A stretch of DNA of 64,000 nucleotides, from NCBI RefSeq assembly GCF_902686445.1, contig NC_062219.1, forward strand, positions 40,947,056 through 41,011,055, in the 5' to 3' direction. The notes beneath the pieces are model-generated. The model had not been told where the DNA came from, did no database searches, and saw only the letters and a program-made list of their open reading frames with translations. This DNA is from Sciurus carolinensis. Its lineage: Eukaryota; Chordata; Mammalia; Rodentia; Sciuridae. This document shows, piece after piece, positions 12,276 through 23,772 of this stretch. The translations under genes were made by a program, and so were the position numbers. How positions within the stretch are numbered: position 1 is the stretch's first letter; each line of letters starts with the position of its first letter.

Positions 12276-15200
12276 AAATCAAAATGGAGCATACCACAAA
12301 CATATATCTTAAATAAACTGAATATAAATGGCCTCAGCTCCCAAATTAAAAGACAGACTATCAGAATGATTAAAAAAACAAGATCAAACTATATGCTGTT
12401 TGCAAGAGACTCATCTCATAGGCAAAGACATTCACATGCTGAAGATAAAAGGATGGAAAAATACAGTTCAAAATCAAGCCAGAATAGCTCTCCTCATATC
12501 TGAAAATGATGATTTCAAGCAAAAACTAATCATAAAAAACAAAGAAGGCCATTACATCTTAGTAAAGACAATAATTCAACAGGAAGATATAGCAATAGTA
12601 AATATATATATCCCAAAGTTACATTAAAAAAGTACTCCTTGAACATTAAGTCCCAGATAGACCCCAACACAATAATACTGGGTGATTTCAATACTCCCTT
12701 ATCACCAATAGAAAGTTCATCAAAGTATACAATCAATAAAGATATATCCAACCTAATTAATACTACAAATTAAATGGACCTAACAAACATCCACAGAACT
12801 TTTCATCCCAAACAACTGAATTCATTTTCTTCTTGCTAGTTCATGGAACCCTTTCCAAAATAGACTAGATCCTAGGTCACAATATAAGTCAAGAAAATAC
12901 AAAAATATCAATTTAATTCCATCAATTCTATTGGAACATAATGGATTGAAACTAGAAATCAGCATCAAGAAAAATAATGGAAACCATATAAACACATGGA
13001 AATTAAACACTATTCTTTTAAATGAATGAATTAAACAAGAAATGAGAGAAAAAACAAATTCTTAGAAACAAATGAAAACAAAGACACAACATCTCAAAAT
13101 TTTTGGAACAGCATGAAAGCAGTACTAAGAAAAAATGTATTGCATTGATTGCCTACATTAATGAAAAGGAGAGATTACAAATAAACATGCTCTGTCTGAA
13201 AGTCTTAGAAAAAGAAGAACAAAATTACTCTAAGATTTCATCTTACTCCAATTAGAATGGCTTTTATCAAGAACACAAACAATAATAAATGTTGGCATGG
13301 ATGTTGGGAAGAAAGCACACTTTTACATGACTGGAGGAGTTGCAAATTGGTGCAACCACTCTGGAAAACAGTATGGAGAATCCTAAGAAAACTTGGAATG
13401 GATCCACCTTTTGACCCAGTTATCCCACTTCTTGGTTTATACCCAAAGGACCTAAAATCAGCAAACTACAGTAACACAGGCACATCAATGTTTATAGCAG
13501 CTCAGTTCACAATAGCTAGATTGTGGAACCAACCTAGATGCCCTTCAACAGATGAATGGATAAAGAAATTCTGGTATATATACACAATGGAATACTATTC
13601 AACCATAAAGAAGAATAATATTGTGGCATTTGCAAATAAATGGATGGAATTGGAGACTATCATGCTAAGTGAAATAAGCCAAGCCCAAAAAACCAAAGGC
13701 CAAATGTTTTCCCTGATAAGTGGAGAATGATATATAATGGGAGTGGGGGATGGGAATGAGAGAGTAATGGGGGAACTTTAGAATATGTAGAAGGAAATGA
13801 GAGGGAGGGGTATGAAAAATGGTGAAATGAGACAGACATCATTACCCTATGTACATGTATGATTACACAAAAGGTATGAATCTACATTGTGTACAACCAT
13901 AGAAATGAAATGATGTACCCCATTTGTGTATAATGAATCAAAATGCAGTCTGTAAAATATTAAAAGCTAAATTAAAAAAAAGTCAGTAGAAGATAAGAAT
14001 AATCAGAACTGAAATTAATGAAGTTGAGAATAAAAATAACAATACATAGGATCAATAAAATGAAGAGTTATTTCCTCAAAAAGGTAAGATTGATAAACCC
14101 TTAGCCAAACTAACCAAAAGGAGAGAAGACCCAAATCGACACAATTAGAGATGAAAAAGGAAATATTAACACAGACATTTCTATAATCCTGATGATCATT
14201 GGAAACTATTTTGAAAATTTATACTCCAATAAACTGCAAAATCCAGAACAAATGATCAGATTTCTAGACTTATATAACTTGCCCTAACTGAACAAGGAAG
14301 ATATAGAAAACCTAAACAGACCAATACTAAGTAATGAAACCAAAATAGCAATTAAAAGCCTACCAACAAAGAAAAACTGAGGACCAGATAGATCCTCAAT
14401 AGAGTTCTACCAGACCTGTAAGAAGAAATAATTCTCGTATTTCTCAAAATATTCCATGAAATTGAAAGAGAAGGGACGCTACCAAACACATTCTATGAAG
14501 CCAGTATAATCCTGATACCAAAACCAGACAAAGACTTATCGAGGAAAGAAAACTTCAATATCCCTGAAGAACATAGATGTAAAAGTCCTTAATTAAATGT
14601 TAGCAAACTGCATTCAAAACATATTAAAAAGATAATACAACATGCTCAAGTGGGCTTCATCCCATGAATGCAAGGCTATTTCAACATACTCTAATCAATA
14701 AATATGATTTGCCACTTAAAGAGAATTAAAAACAAGAATCATATGATCACCTCAATAGATGCAAAACAGGACTTTTATAGCATGCATCAATGATTCATGC
14801 TAAAAACACTGGAAAAACTGGGATTAGAAGGAATTTATCTCAACATTATAAAGACTATATATGACAAATCTATAGCCAACATCATACTGAAGGTAAAAAA
14901 CTTGAAAGCTTTTCTCTAAAATAAGGAGCAAGACAAGGATGTCCACTCTTATTACTTCTATTCAATATAGTTCTTAAAAGTGTTTTAGGGAAATCAGGCA
15001 AAAAAGAAAATTAAAGCAATACAAATTGGAAAAGAAGTTAAACTATCACTGTTTGCTGATGATATGATCCTATATCTAGAAGACACCAAAAATTCCACCG
15101 GAAGACTTCTAGAGTTGACAAATGTATTTATCAAAGTAGCAAGATATAAGATCAACACTCATAAATCAATAGATTTTCTATCCTTCAACAGTGATTCAGT

Positions 15201-16770
15201 TGAGAAAGAAATCAGGAAAAACATAGCCTTCACAATAACCTCAAACAAGCAAACAAACAAAAACAAACTAACCAACATGGGAATTTATCTAACCAAGGAG
15301 TTGAATAATCTGTACTATGAAAAAAGAAATTGAAAAGGACCTCAGAAGTTGGAAAGACCTCTGTGTTCTCGAATAGGCAAAATTATTATTGTCAAAATGG
15401 CCATACTACCAAAATGCATTCAATGCAATGCCCATAAAAACGCCAATGATATTCTTCACAAAACTAGAAAAAAAAAAAAGGCCTACATTCATCTGGAAGA
15501 ATAAGAGACCCAGAATAGCCAAAGTAATTCTGGAGGCATCACATTACCTGATCTCAAATTATATGACAGAGTTAGGGTAGCAAAAACAGCATGGTACTGG
15601 CATTGAAATAGACATGAAGATCAACAGAATAGAATAGAAGACACAGAAACAAACTCAAATTTTTATACTCATCTGATACTTGACAAAGATGCCGAAGTAT
15701 ATGTTGGAGAAAAGACAGCATTCTAAATAAATGGTGCTACTAAAAATAGATCTCCATAAGTAGAAGAATGTACTTAAATCCCTATCTTTCACCCTGCACA
15801 AAAGTCAAATCAAAATAGATAAAAAGCACAAATTACACCAGAAACTTGCAACTGCTTAGAGGAAAACAGGGTCAACAACCTTCATATTGGTGCAGGCACA
15901 GACTTCCTCAACAAGACCCCTAAATCTCAACAAATAAAACCAAATACCAATAAGCTATATGTCATCAAATTAAAAAGTTACTGTATGACAAAGGAAATAA
16001 GAGAGTGAAGAGAGAGTCTATCACATGGGAGAAAAATCTTTGTCAGCTACTCATCTGACAGGGATTAACATTCAGCATATATAAGAAATTAAAAAACATC
16101 AATGACAAAAATCCCTCAAAACAACAAATAGCCAATCAATAAATGGGCAAAATAACTAAACAAATTTTTTTTTCAAAAGAAGAAACACAATAGGCCAAGA
16201 AATATATGAAAAATTTTCAGCATCTCTAGAAATTAGGGAAATGCAAATCAAAATTACACTAAGATTTCATCTGATTCCAGTCAGAATGGTAATTATCAAG
16301 AACATGAGCAATAATAAATGCTGGAGAGGATGTGGAGGAAAAAGTACACTCTTACATTGTTGGTGGGATTGCAAATCAGTGTAACAATTTGGAAAGTATT
16401 GTGGAGTCTCAAAACAAAAACAAAAACAAAAACAAAAAAAACTAGGAATGGGACTACCATATGACCCAGCTATCCTGCTCCTTGAATTTTGTCTCAAAGA
16501 TCTCAAAGCATATTGTAGTGATACAGTCACCTCAACTTTTATAGTAGCACTTCACAATAGCCAAATTATGGAATCGACTTAATTGCCCATCCATAGTTGA
16601 ATGACTTAAGAAAATGTGGTGTATATGCACAATGGAGTTTTACTCAGTCATAAAAAGAAGAATGACATAATGGCACTTGCTGGCAGATAGATGGAAATGG
16701 AGAAAATCATGCTAAATGAAATATGCCAGTTTCAGAAGATGAAGAGTCAAATATTTTCTTTTACATGTGG
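12276..16770 (+). pseudogene. L1-A ORF2 (endonuclease / reverse transcriptase), broken and interrupted
   Basis: L1 ORF2p nicks DNA and reverse-transcribes the element RNA at the nick. Recognisable parts in order: endonuclease pieces at 12400-12770 ('IAIVNIYIP', then a GDFNTPL-type motif at about 12680-12710); after the nested insertion, fragments of the reverse transcriptase including 'ARQGCP' at about 14928-14945; the catalytic FADD box at 15052-15063, which is intact as four residues; and a C-terminal Cys/His cluster at about 16304-16385. Stops and frameshifts are scattered throughout, and a 750-bp L1 piece sits inside at 13226-13977. A pure A/C run (aaaaac)n at about 16412-16440 has expanded inside the C-terminal part. 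It is non-functional. Confidence 0.8.
13226..13977 (+). mobile_element. younger L1 3' fragment nested in L1-A ORF2
   Basis: The last part of ORF2 plus a 3'UTR and A-rich end is set into the middle of L1-A ORF2: upstream sequence is early ORF2, and L1-A resumes at about 13978 with the next ORF2 block. A 157-codon open frame (13257-13730) covers the ORF2 C-terminus, including a Cys/His cluster 'CWHGC...' and a terminal 'KTKGQMFSLISGE'. It ends with the common local L1 3' motif 'aatcaaaatgcagtctgtaa' near 13935. The long open frame suggests it is younger than its host. No clear target duplication was found. Confidence 0.85.
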
Positions 16771-17100
16771 AAGTTACAGAAAAACAAAGAAAAGAAGGGA
16801 GTTGGGGGAGATTGCATATCACGAAGATATAGAGATTAGTGGAGTAGAAGAAGGAGAGTGAGGGAGGGAGGAAGGGGAAGGGGAAGGAAATGGAATGAAT
16901 TTAACAAAATCTTGTTACATTACTTATAAAAAGGGAATTTCACCTTTATATGTAGAAAGGAAGTTTAGAAGAGTAAAGGAGGGAGACTAGGGGAAGAGAG
17001 GAGGGGAGGAAAAGCGGGGGAAGGGGAATGGGGATTGAAATTAAATTCCTGTATGTATGATTTTGTCAAAATGAACTCTAAAAATCATATGGAATAGATA

Positions 17101-17268
17101 CCCTAAGGTTTACAAAGTAAAAAGTATAAATTGAACCAGGCAACCATTCACTGTAATTGAAGAGAATCTTTGCCCATATAAGATTCCAAAAAAATAGTTT
17201 CAAACATATGGGTATCAGACTACATCTGATACAGCCAATTACATTTTCCACATGAAACTATATATGTG
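17101..17268. other. unique spacer
   Basis: Short AT-rich stretch between L1-A and the ERVL-type LTR. Nothing recognised. Confidence 0.4.
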
Positions 17269-18105
17269 TGATATTGTGATTTAGAATAAGAAACAGATTT
17301 GGCCTACATTTTTTTGTTTTGGCACAGGTCTTTTAAATCCCTTGGAATTTCCTAAGTAATAAGATCTACAAAAGTAAAGGGAGAGTCTTTTGTTTTTCAT
17401 AACACACCCCTTTTAGGGACACCTGAGTTCATGTTATCAAGGATAATTTTGGAAGTCCTCTAAGTCTGAAGGGGCCTGGTTGCTGGGGTAATTAGAGGGC
17501 TGGGATTTTGGAGGATAGGCAAACCAGTCTTTTAGAAAGGGAAGAGGGTCTGAAGATTGAGTTAATCTCCAGTGGCCATTGATTTTATCCCTCAGGCTTA
17601 CATAATGAAGCCTCCATTAAAACCCATAAGGAAAGAAAGGGTTTGGAGGTGTCCCAGGTAGGTTAGCAAAGCATCCTTGTGCTGGAGAGTGGTGTCCCTG
17701 AGCGCTGTGGGGCTGCACCTTGGCTCTTACATCTCTTCACCCGGCTGTTTGTTCGTATCCTTTTAAATACCCTTTGCCATAAATCAGCAGTAGAAGCCAA
17801 ACAGTTTTTCTGAGTTCTGTGAGCTATTCTAGCAAATTATTAATGATGAGAAAGCGGTGTGGGAACCTTAGGTTTGTAGTCACCTTGGACAGAAGTTGTG
17901 GCTAACCTGGGGATCACTACTTGTGTTTGACCTCTCCAAAGGAAGGCAGTCCTGTGTTCCCCACTGAGCTCTTAAGTTGTGAGCTTGGGGGCTGTTTTTA
18001 GGTAGTGCCAGAACTGAGTTCTAAGAATTGGAGAATTGCTTGTTGTAGAAAAAATTCTCACATTTTGGTGACCAGAAGTGAGTGTGAGAATATTGATAGT
18101 GGTGT
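17269..18105 (+). repeat. ERVL-type (MLT2-like) solo LTR
   Basis: Typical phrases in order: 'gatttagaataagaaacaga', 'tttcctaagtaataagatc', 'cataatgaagcctccattaa', 'agttctgtgagctattctag', and near the 3' end 'ctcacattttggtgaccaga'. No internal retroviral genes adjoin it, so this is an old solo LTR. The subfamily is not certain. Confidence 0.75.
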
Positions 18106-18548
18106 GGATAGAGGAAGGAAAAATGTTTGTTTTGCTCTGATTCGATAGGATAATAAAGTAAAATGTCAGGTGGGAAATAAAATTGCCATTAGATTCAGAG
18201 TGGTTAAATAAGCCATATTATTCTTGTAATTTCTTAGGAAAAATATCATAAAATCAAATACATTTTATGATGTTCTTACAAACTGTCTTAAATTGTTAAT
18301 TTGGCAGGCTTATTGACTGTCAAAAGGAATATTGCATGATAAAAATTGGAAAGAACCTGATAAATGCCTATGTTTACATTTTAAATAATTTAAGTAGTAT
18401 TTTATAATAGACTATTTGTGGGACATTCATTTCCGGAAAAGGATTTAGCCAATATTACTGGTGAATACAGGAACCAGGAACAAATTGATGGCATTATTTG
18501 TCAGAAGTACTATGACAGTGAAAAATGGTTAATTCACTTTTAAACTTG
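18106..18548. other. unique AT-rich sequence
   Basis: No repeat or gene recognised. Confidence 0.45.
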
Positions 18549-18933
18549 TGCTATGAGTTGAATGTTTTCCCTTAGAGTTCACATATTGGAAACTTAATCC
18601 CCAAAGTCATATGTTAATTGTATTTGGAGGTGGAACTTTTGTGGGATGTTTGGGTCATAATGACTCTGTCATTTATGAATTTATGGATTATAATCTATTT
18701 ATGTCTTTCTTATAAAATCAAGCTTTTTCCAGCAGCTTGTTCTAAATGATCTTCCAATGCCTCATGTTTGTATCTGGATTCTGCAGCATCCTCTCCCAGC
18801 AAGAAAGTACTCACCGGTTGCTGCCTCTTGACCTTGGACTTTCCAGCCTGCAGAACTGTAAGGGATAAATTTCCTATCTTACAAATTCTAAAGTCTCAGG
18901 TATTCTTTTAAAGCAACAGAAACAGACCAAGGC
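18549..18933 (+). repeat. MST/THE1-like MaLR solo LTR
   Basis: Begins 'tgctatgagttgaatgtttt', includes 'aaacttaatccccaaagtca', 'tcttgaccttggactttcca', and ends near 'caacagaaacagaccaa'. The layout matches an MST-type MaLR LTR on the plus strand. No internal part. Confidence 0.85.
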
Positions 18934-19925
18934 AATTTAGAACTAAAGTAGAAGTGAATATTCCACAGAAAAATAATTTGAAATTATCCATTCATACTAC
19001 CCCATGTTGAATTATTATTCCTTAGGATAGAGAGAAATAGTTGTGGCATTACACAAACTGTTCTGGTAAGAAATAAAGCAAGTGCCGAGCAATTCATGAG
19101 AGGCTAGAAAACAGCAAAACTTTCCATGCATTTTGGTTCATAAAGATCCGTGAAATAAACTCAATGAAAGACTGAACTTAGCAACTGGGCTCACAATAGC
19201 TGATATCCAATTATGAAACAGAAGAGGAAAGCAATGCTAGGGATACTTTGCAAACGAGCACCAAAATTAGGGCAAAGAACAGTGACAAAGAGTTTATATT
19301 GAACTAGAAGAGAGAACTCTGATCCTCTCCGCATAAGGACTACCATTCAGTTAATGGTGAAGAACAAGAAAGGTTTATAGCAGAGCTCCATTAAAGACTA
19401 TCGACACCAAATTATAGTATTTATAGAGTCTTAAAGATGAATAGTTTTATAAAATATTTATGAACAGAATTACATCTACATATGTGTAATTGAACACACA
19501 GTGCTCCATAATTTCTTTTGCTTAAGAAATAAAATGTATAAAGCCAGAGTATTATTTTATTCATTCTCAATACATTATTTTGCTATCTTCATAAGAAGTC
19601 TAAGTTAATTAAATACATCATGGTTCATTGTATTTAAAAATTAAACTGCTTAGGACCCAGTTTAATAAGAAAATCAAGATTCTAACAGCCACAAGGAGAA
19701 AAAGTCTGTAAGCTGCACTGTGTTAAGAATGTTGTGTTATGGCTATTTACTCCTTAATCAGAAATCCAAGTTCCATAAGGATGGTAGTCATTTCATTGTT
19801 TTTGGTCAATGGTGGCTGTTACCCTTCTTTCAGTAGCAGCATCTCCACTTCATTATGGGAACTTTATCTCACTGTGTGAAGTCTGGGTCATGTTCTCTGA
19901 TGGACAGCTAATCAAAACCTGAACT
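18934..19925. other. unique sequence
   Basis: About 1 kb with no recognisable gene or interspersed repeat. Confidence 0.45.
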
Positions 19926-20134
19926 AGCAGGGTACAGTGGTCCACACCTGTAATTATAGTGACTTTGGAGGTTGATGCAGGAGGATTGCAAGTTCAAGGT
20001 CAACATTAGCAACTTAGCCAGGGCTTAAACAATGTGGTAAGACCCTGTCTCAAAATAAAAAGGGGTGGAAATGCAGCTCAGTGGTCATGTGCTTCTGGGT
20101 TCAATCCCTATTACCCAAACAAAACAAAACAAAT
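19926..20134 (+). repeat. MEN (B1-dID) dimeric SINE
   Basis: B1-like half ('cacacctgtaattatagtga') plus ID-like half ('ggaaatgcagctcagtggtc') and an 'aaacaaaacaaaacaaat' tail. It is more diverged than the copy at 42137. Confidence 0.85.
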
Positions 20135-21379
20135 AATCATTTGGAGACACTTAATTGTCTGAAAAGGGGGTTGGGACCTAATGGTTCTAAATAGAGTTCA
20201 GTAATGTGTGAGGCCTAGATCTGGAGAGCTGTTCTGGTTCTTGCATTTTAACATGCCTCTTCCTTAGCTAATTTTATACCATTAGACGAGCAAACTTAGA
20301 GAGTAGATTTCTTTTCTGCTCAATTTAGCCAAGTTTAGTTTCAATTGCTTGCAATCAAATACCTCAAATTATACATTGAATAAACTACTTATTTTTCATA
20401 ATGTGTTTGTTTGACACTGAAGATTCTAAACATATTTGCAACACTTGTTTCATCAACAAAACAAAAGGCATTTTCCCCCACCATCACAATGCTTTGAAAG
20501 CCTGAAAGCCAACATGATCAGATTCCTGGGTGCTCAATCTTGGAATAAATACTCTTACTGTCTTCCAATTTTTGCAATCTGCTTTCAATAGCACTGACAT
20601 AAAAATGTTAGGGAGTAATTGTCAGAATTAATAGGCTTTGTATCACTCTAATGCTAAACATGTACTTACTGCCTGACCATTAATTAGATGACCTTCAGGA
20701 AAATGAATGGTTTGAAGAAGAAAAAAGTAACATTGCAGGAAAATGGAGAGATAATGAACAATTCCCAAATTTTAGGGCATTTAAAAATGTTAAATGTTAC
20801 CTGCTAATTGACATTTTAGCTCAAGAACACTGGAAGAATGATTATGCAAACAGATGTTCTCAGGTGGTAACTTCTTATAAAGTTACTATGTAAGAGGAGG
20901 AAGTCTTTCAAACTCAAATTACTTGCTAATGATAAATTCAAAAAAATTTACTACTTTTATAGTTTCAAGTATGCCCTTTTATAAAAGAATTTCCCCAGTA
21001 TCTATTATGTTAACTTTCTATTTGTGGTAATATTAAAAATTTGAAAAGAAATTGTTTTTCTTGCCTATTCTCATTCACAAGTTGTTACAGCCAATTCTCT
21101 GTAAAAGAGACCTAAAATAATACTTACCTAGTATTATTATTTGAAGTTTTGATGGCCGTCAGGGATGTGGGAGGGAAGGAAAATTTGCCAACTGGTTACT
21201 TGGTTTCTGCAGCACTGACTTCATTTACACTATCTTTTTGGCATCTGATCTATGAAACTAAAGGTGTCCCACATTTAGAATATCAAATTCAAAATCAACC
21301 TTGCCGACTTCAGCCTTGTGACACTCCAGCATACTGTTTCATTTAATTCTAGCAGTAGGTTTTTCAACTTCATCATGAC
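20135..21379. other. unique sequence
   Basis: About 1.2 kb without recognisable elements. A 65-codon open frame (21149-21346, +) has no features of a known protein. Confidence 0.45.
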
Positions 21380-21500
21380 CTTCCTTTATATGATCATTTA
21401 TTCTATCACAAATATCTGTTGAATGCCTACTCTGCCCCAGGTTCAAGGCACTGAGAATAGATGCTAAATAAAACATGCAGGTCATTTCCTTAAGGACATT
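21380..21500 (-). repeat. L2 3' end, inverted
   Basis: 'tcacaaatatctgttgaatg' then 'cctactctgcccc' and 'aggcactgagaatag' is the inverted 3' end of an L2 LINE. It was the landing zone for L1-B. Confidence 0.65.
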
Positions 21501-21525
21501 AAAAGTTAGAAAAGGAGGCAGATTT

Positions 21526-21540
21526 AAGAAGTATGTATTG
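21526..21540. repeat. left target-site duplication of L1-B
   Basis: 'aagaagtatgtattg', repeated exactly at 28448-28462. Confidence 0.95.
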
Positions 21541-22702
21541 AGGAGTCAAGATGGCAGACTAAAGGGATACTGCATTCCTTAACTCGGGTTTTGAGCAGAG
21601 GAAAATCTGTTTCTCTGTGAGGCAGTCTTTGCTGTTCATTGATACCCTGCTGTTTACCCCATTTGTCCACTGAGATCACCTGCTGTCTGGCAACATATCG
21701 CCTACTTTTTGAGTGCAGATCACTCACTGCTGCCTATCATCTGGCATTTGCCCATTTGCCTGCCTCTTACCTGCCCATCATCTACCCATCACCCACCACC
21801 CAAGGTTCATCTGCCGATCATTTGCCAGTAGCCTGCAGACTGCCCCCTGCAAACCACCAGCAGATTGCCAGCTGCCTGCTGTTGCCTGGAAGTCCATTGT
21901 CACAGTACCCGCAGGTTTGGTTACACCTGCCAACATTTTGGGACAATAACCAGGAACTTTAGGACCCCCAGCCCAACTGACTGCACCCCTCATGAGCTTG
22001 GCGCCCACACCCAATGCTGCAGCTCCCCACTTGCCAACACATTTGGAAGCCAGTGCAACCATCTTGGATTATCCTGGAATCGGAAGCTACCATCTTTAAG
22101 TGGGGACAATCCCATCCTGAGATGCCTGCTGGAGACTGGAACTCACTGTCGGGTACCTCTCATGCATTAGGCTACTGAAGACTGGGAGGTTTGAATAGTA
22201 TATGACTGCTATAGTGTAGATTTTTTTCTCCTTTTTGAAAACTTTAAAGTTTTTATTTCTTTATTTTTCTCGCTCTATTTTCATTTTGTGTTTCTGTTTC
22301 CTCAGAGTCTCTCTGTACCTTTTCTCATGCTAACAATCAACTTCTTTTGATTCCACTTTTACTCTTCCTACAATCTAGTACTTCTATATACTCATTTTTT
22401 ATTCCATTAACAGTTAGATCCTATACTACTCCCCATCCTCTTTGTCCACCATTAGAAACTGTAGACCTCACTGCAAATCTATTTGTTATACTGTAGATAA
22501 TAAATGAACTCATCCTCTCTGATTATTATGACAATACTGTTAATGTGTTCATAGGGGCTATTTGGTTTAGAGCTGCATATTGTCTGTACTGGGTGCTGCT
22601 AATATTGATCTCCCCCTTAAAGAAGAGGTTTTAGAAACCTGCAGGGCCACTATAAGCAATACCCCAGGCCTGCACTGCTAGAGGGAAAGATACGTGAACA
22701 AC
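21541..22702 (+). promoter_or_regulatory. 5'UTR and presumed internal promoter of L1-B
   Basis: The first 600 bases are GC-rich and contain many loosely repeated 'ctgcc', 'ccatc' and 'tgcca' words (about 21720-21900), followed by a T-rich stretch (22215-22400). L1 leaders of this kind carry an internal RNA polymerase II promoter; activity here is inferred only from position. Opposed open frames at 21639-21962, 21778-22062 and 21865-22170 arise from the low stop-codon content of the GC-rich part. Confidence 0.7.
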
Positions 22703-23715
22703 ATGAAAAAAAAGGGAAGAAAGTATTCCAAACAAACCAAGATTATATGTTAATAGAATCCAAGGACAACATGGTAAAAGAAATGTCAGAAAGGGAGTTC
22801 AGAATATACATAATTAAAATGATTCATGAAGCAAAGGATAAGATAAGAGAGTAAATGTAGGCAATGAATGATGACTCCAATAAACAGTTGAAAGAGCAAC
22901 TGCAGGAAGCAAAAGATCATTTCAACAAAGAGAGATTTGGAAAAAACAAAACAAAACAAGCATAAATGATTGAAATGAAAGAAACAATAAACCAAATAAA
23001 AAACTCAGTGGAAAGCATCACAATAGACTAGATCACTTGGAAGACAGAACTTAAGACAATGAAGACAAAATATTTAACCTTGAAAATAAAGTTCACCAAA
23101 CAGAGAGGATGGTAAGAAATCATGAATGGAACCTCCAAGAATTATGGGATATCATGAAAAGACCACATTTAAGAATTATTGGAATTGAGGAAGGCACAGA
23201 GATACAAACCAAAGGAATGAACAAACTATTCAATGAAATAAAATCAGAAAATTTCTCAAAACTGAAGAATGAAATGGGAAATCAACTACAAGAGGCTTAC
23301 AGAACACCAAATGTACAAAATTACAACAGGTCCACGCCAAGACACATTATAATGAAAATGCCTCACATCCAAACTAAAGATAGAATTTTAAAGACTGTGA
23401 GAGAAAAGCATCAGATTACATACAGGGGGAAACCAATATGGATATCATCAAATTTCTCAGCCCAGACCCTGTAAGCTGGAAGGTCCTGGAACAACATATT
23501 TCAAGCACTGAAAGAACATGGTTGCCAACCAAGAATCATACCCAGCAAAACTAACCTTCGGATTTGAAGATGAAATAAAATCATTCCATTATAAACGAAA
23601 GTTAAAAGAATTTACAAATAGAAAGTCTTCACTACAGAACATTCTCAGCAAAATATTCCATGAGGAGGAAATGAAAAACAACAATATAGACAAGCAAAGG
23701 GAGGAACTACCTTAA
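22703..23715 (+). pseudogene. L1-B ORF1 (RNA-binding chaperone), broken
   Basis: ORF1p coats L1 RNA. The start is placed at the ATG in 'aacatgaaaaaaaaggg' at 22703. The frame stops after 16 codons, and further stops interrupt the coiled-coil part (22750-23100). The RRM domain is well preserved at 23109-23474 in one 121-codon frame ('LRIIGIEEGTEIQTKG', later 'YRTPN' and 'REKHQITYRGKPI'). After a frameshift the C-terminal domain follows at 23518-23715, ending in a Glu/Lys-rich tail. Domain order and length match L1 ORF1 (about 330 residues). It is non-functional. Confidence 0.88.
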
Positions 23716-23772
23716 AGAAAAAGCCAATCAAAAGAGAAAGCAAGTCAAGTTAAAAATCAAAAATAAACCAAA

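Larger units (their letters stand above)
8457..17100 (+). mobile_element. L1-A: long, old, degenerate LINE-1 containing a nested L1 piece
   Basis: Co-linear parts of one L1 can be followed: a probable 5'UTR (8457-11256), ORF1 (11257 to about 12212), ORF2 (about 12276-16770) and a purine-rich 3'UTR (about 16771-17100). A later L1 3' fragment interrupts ORF2 at about 13226-13977. The 5' edge is inferred from an 'agatgg...tagagg' start like that of L1-B. I found no target-site duplication or clean A tail, so both ends are approximate. Many stops and frameshifts show it is dead. Its 3'UTR differs from that of the other L1 copies here, so it belongs to an older subfamily. Confidence 0.7.

Noticed and set aside
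21639..22170. Overlapping open frames on both strands, Pro/Cys/Ala-rich
   Set aside because: They are by-products of the GC-rich L1-B leader, upstream of ORF1.
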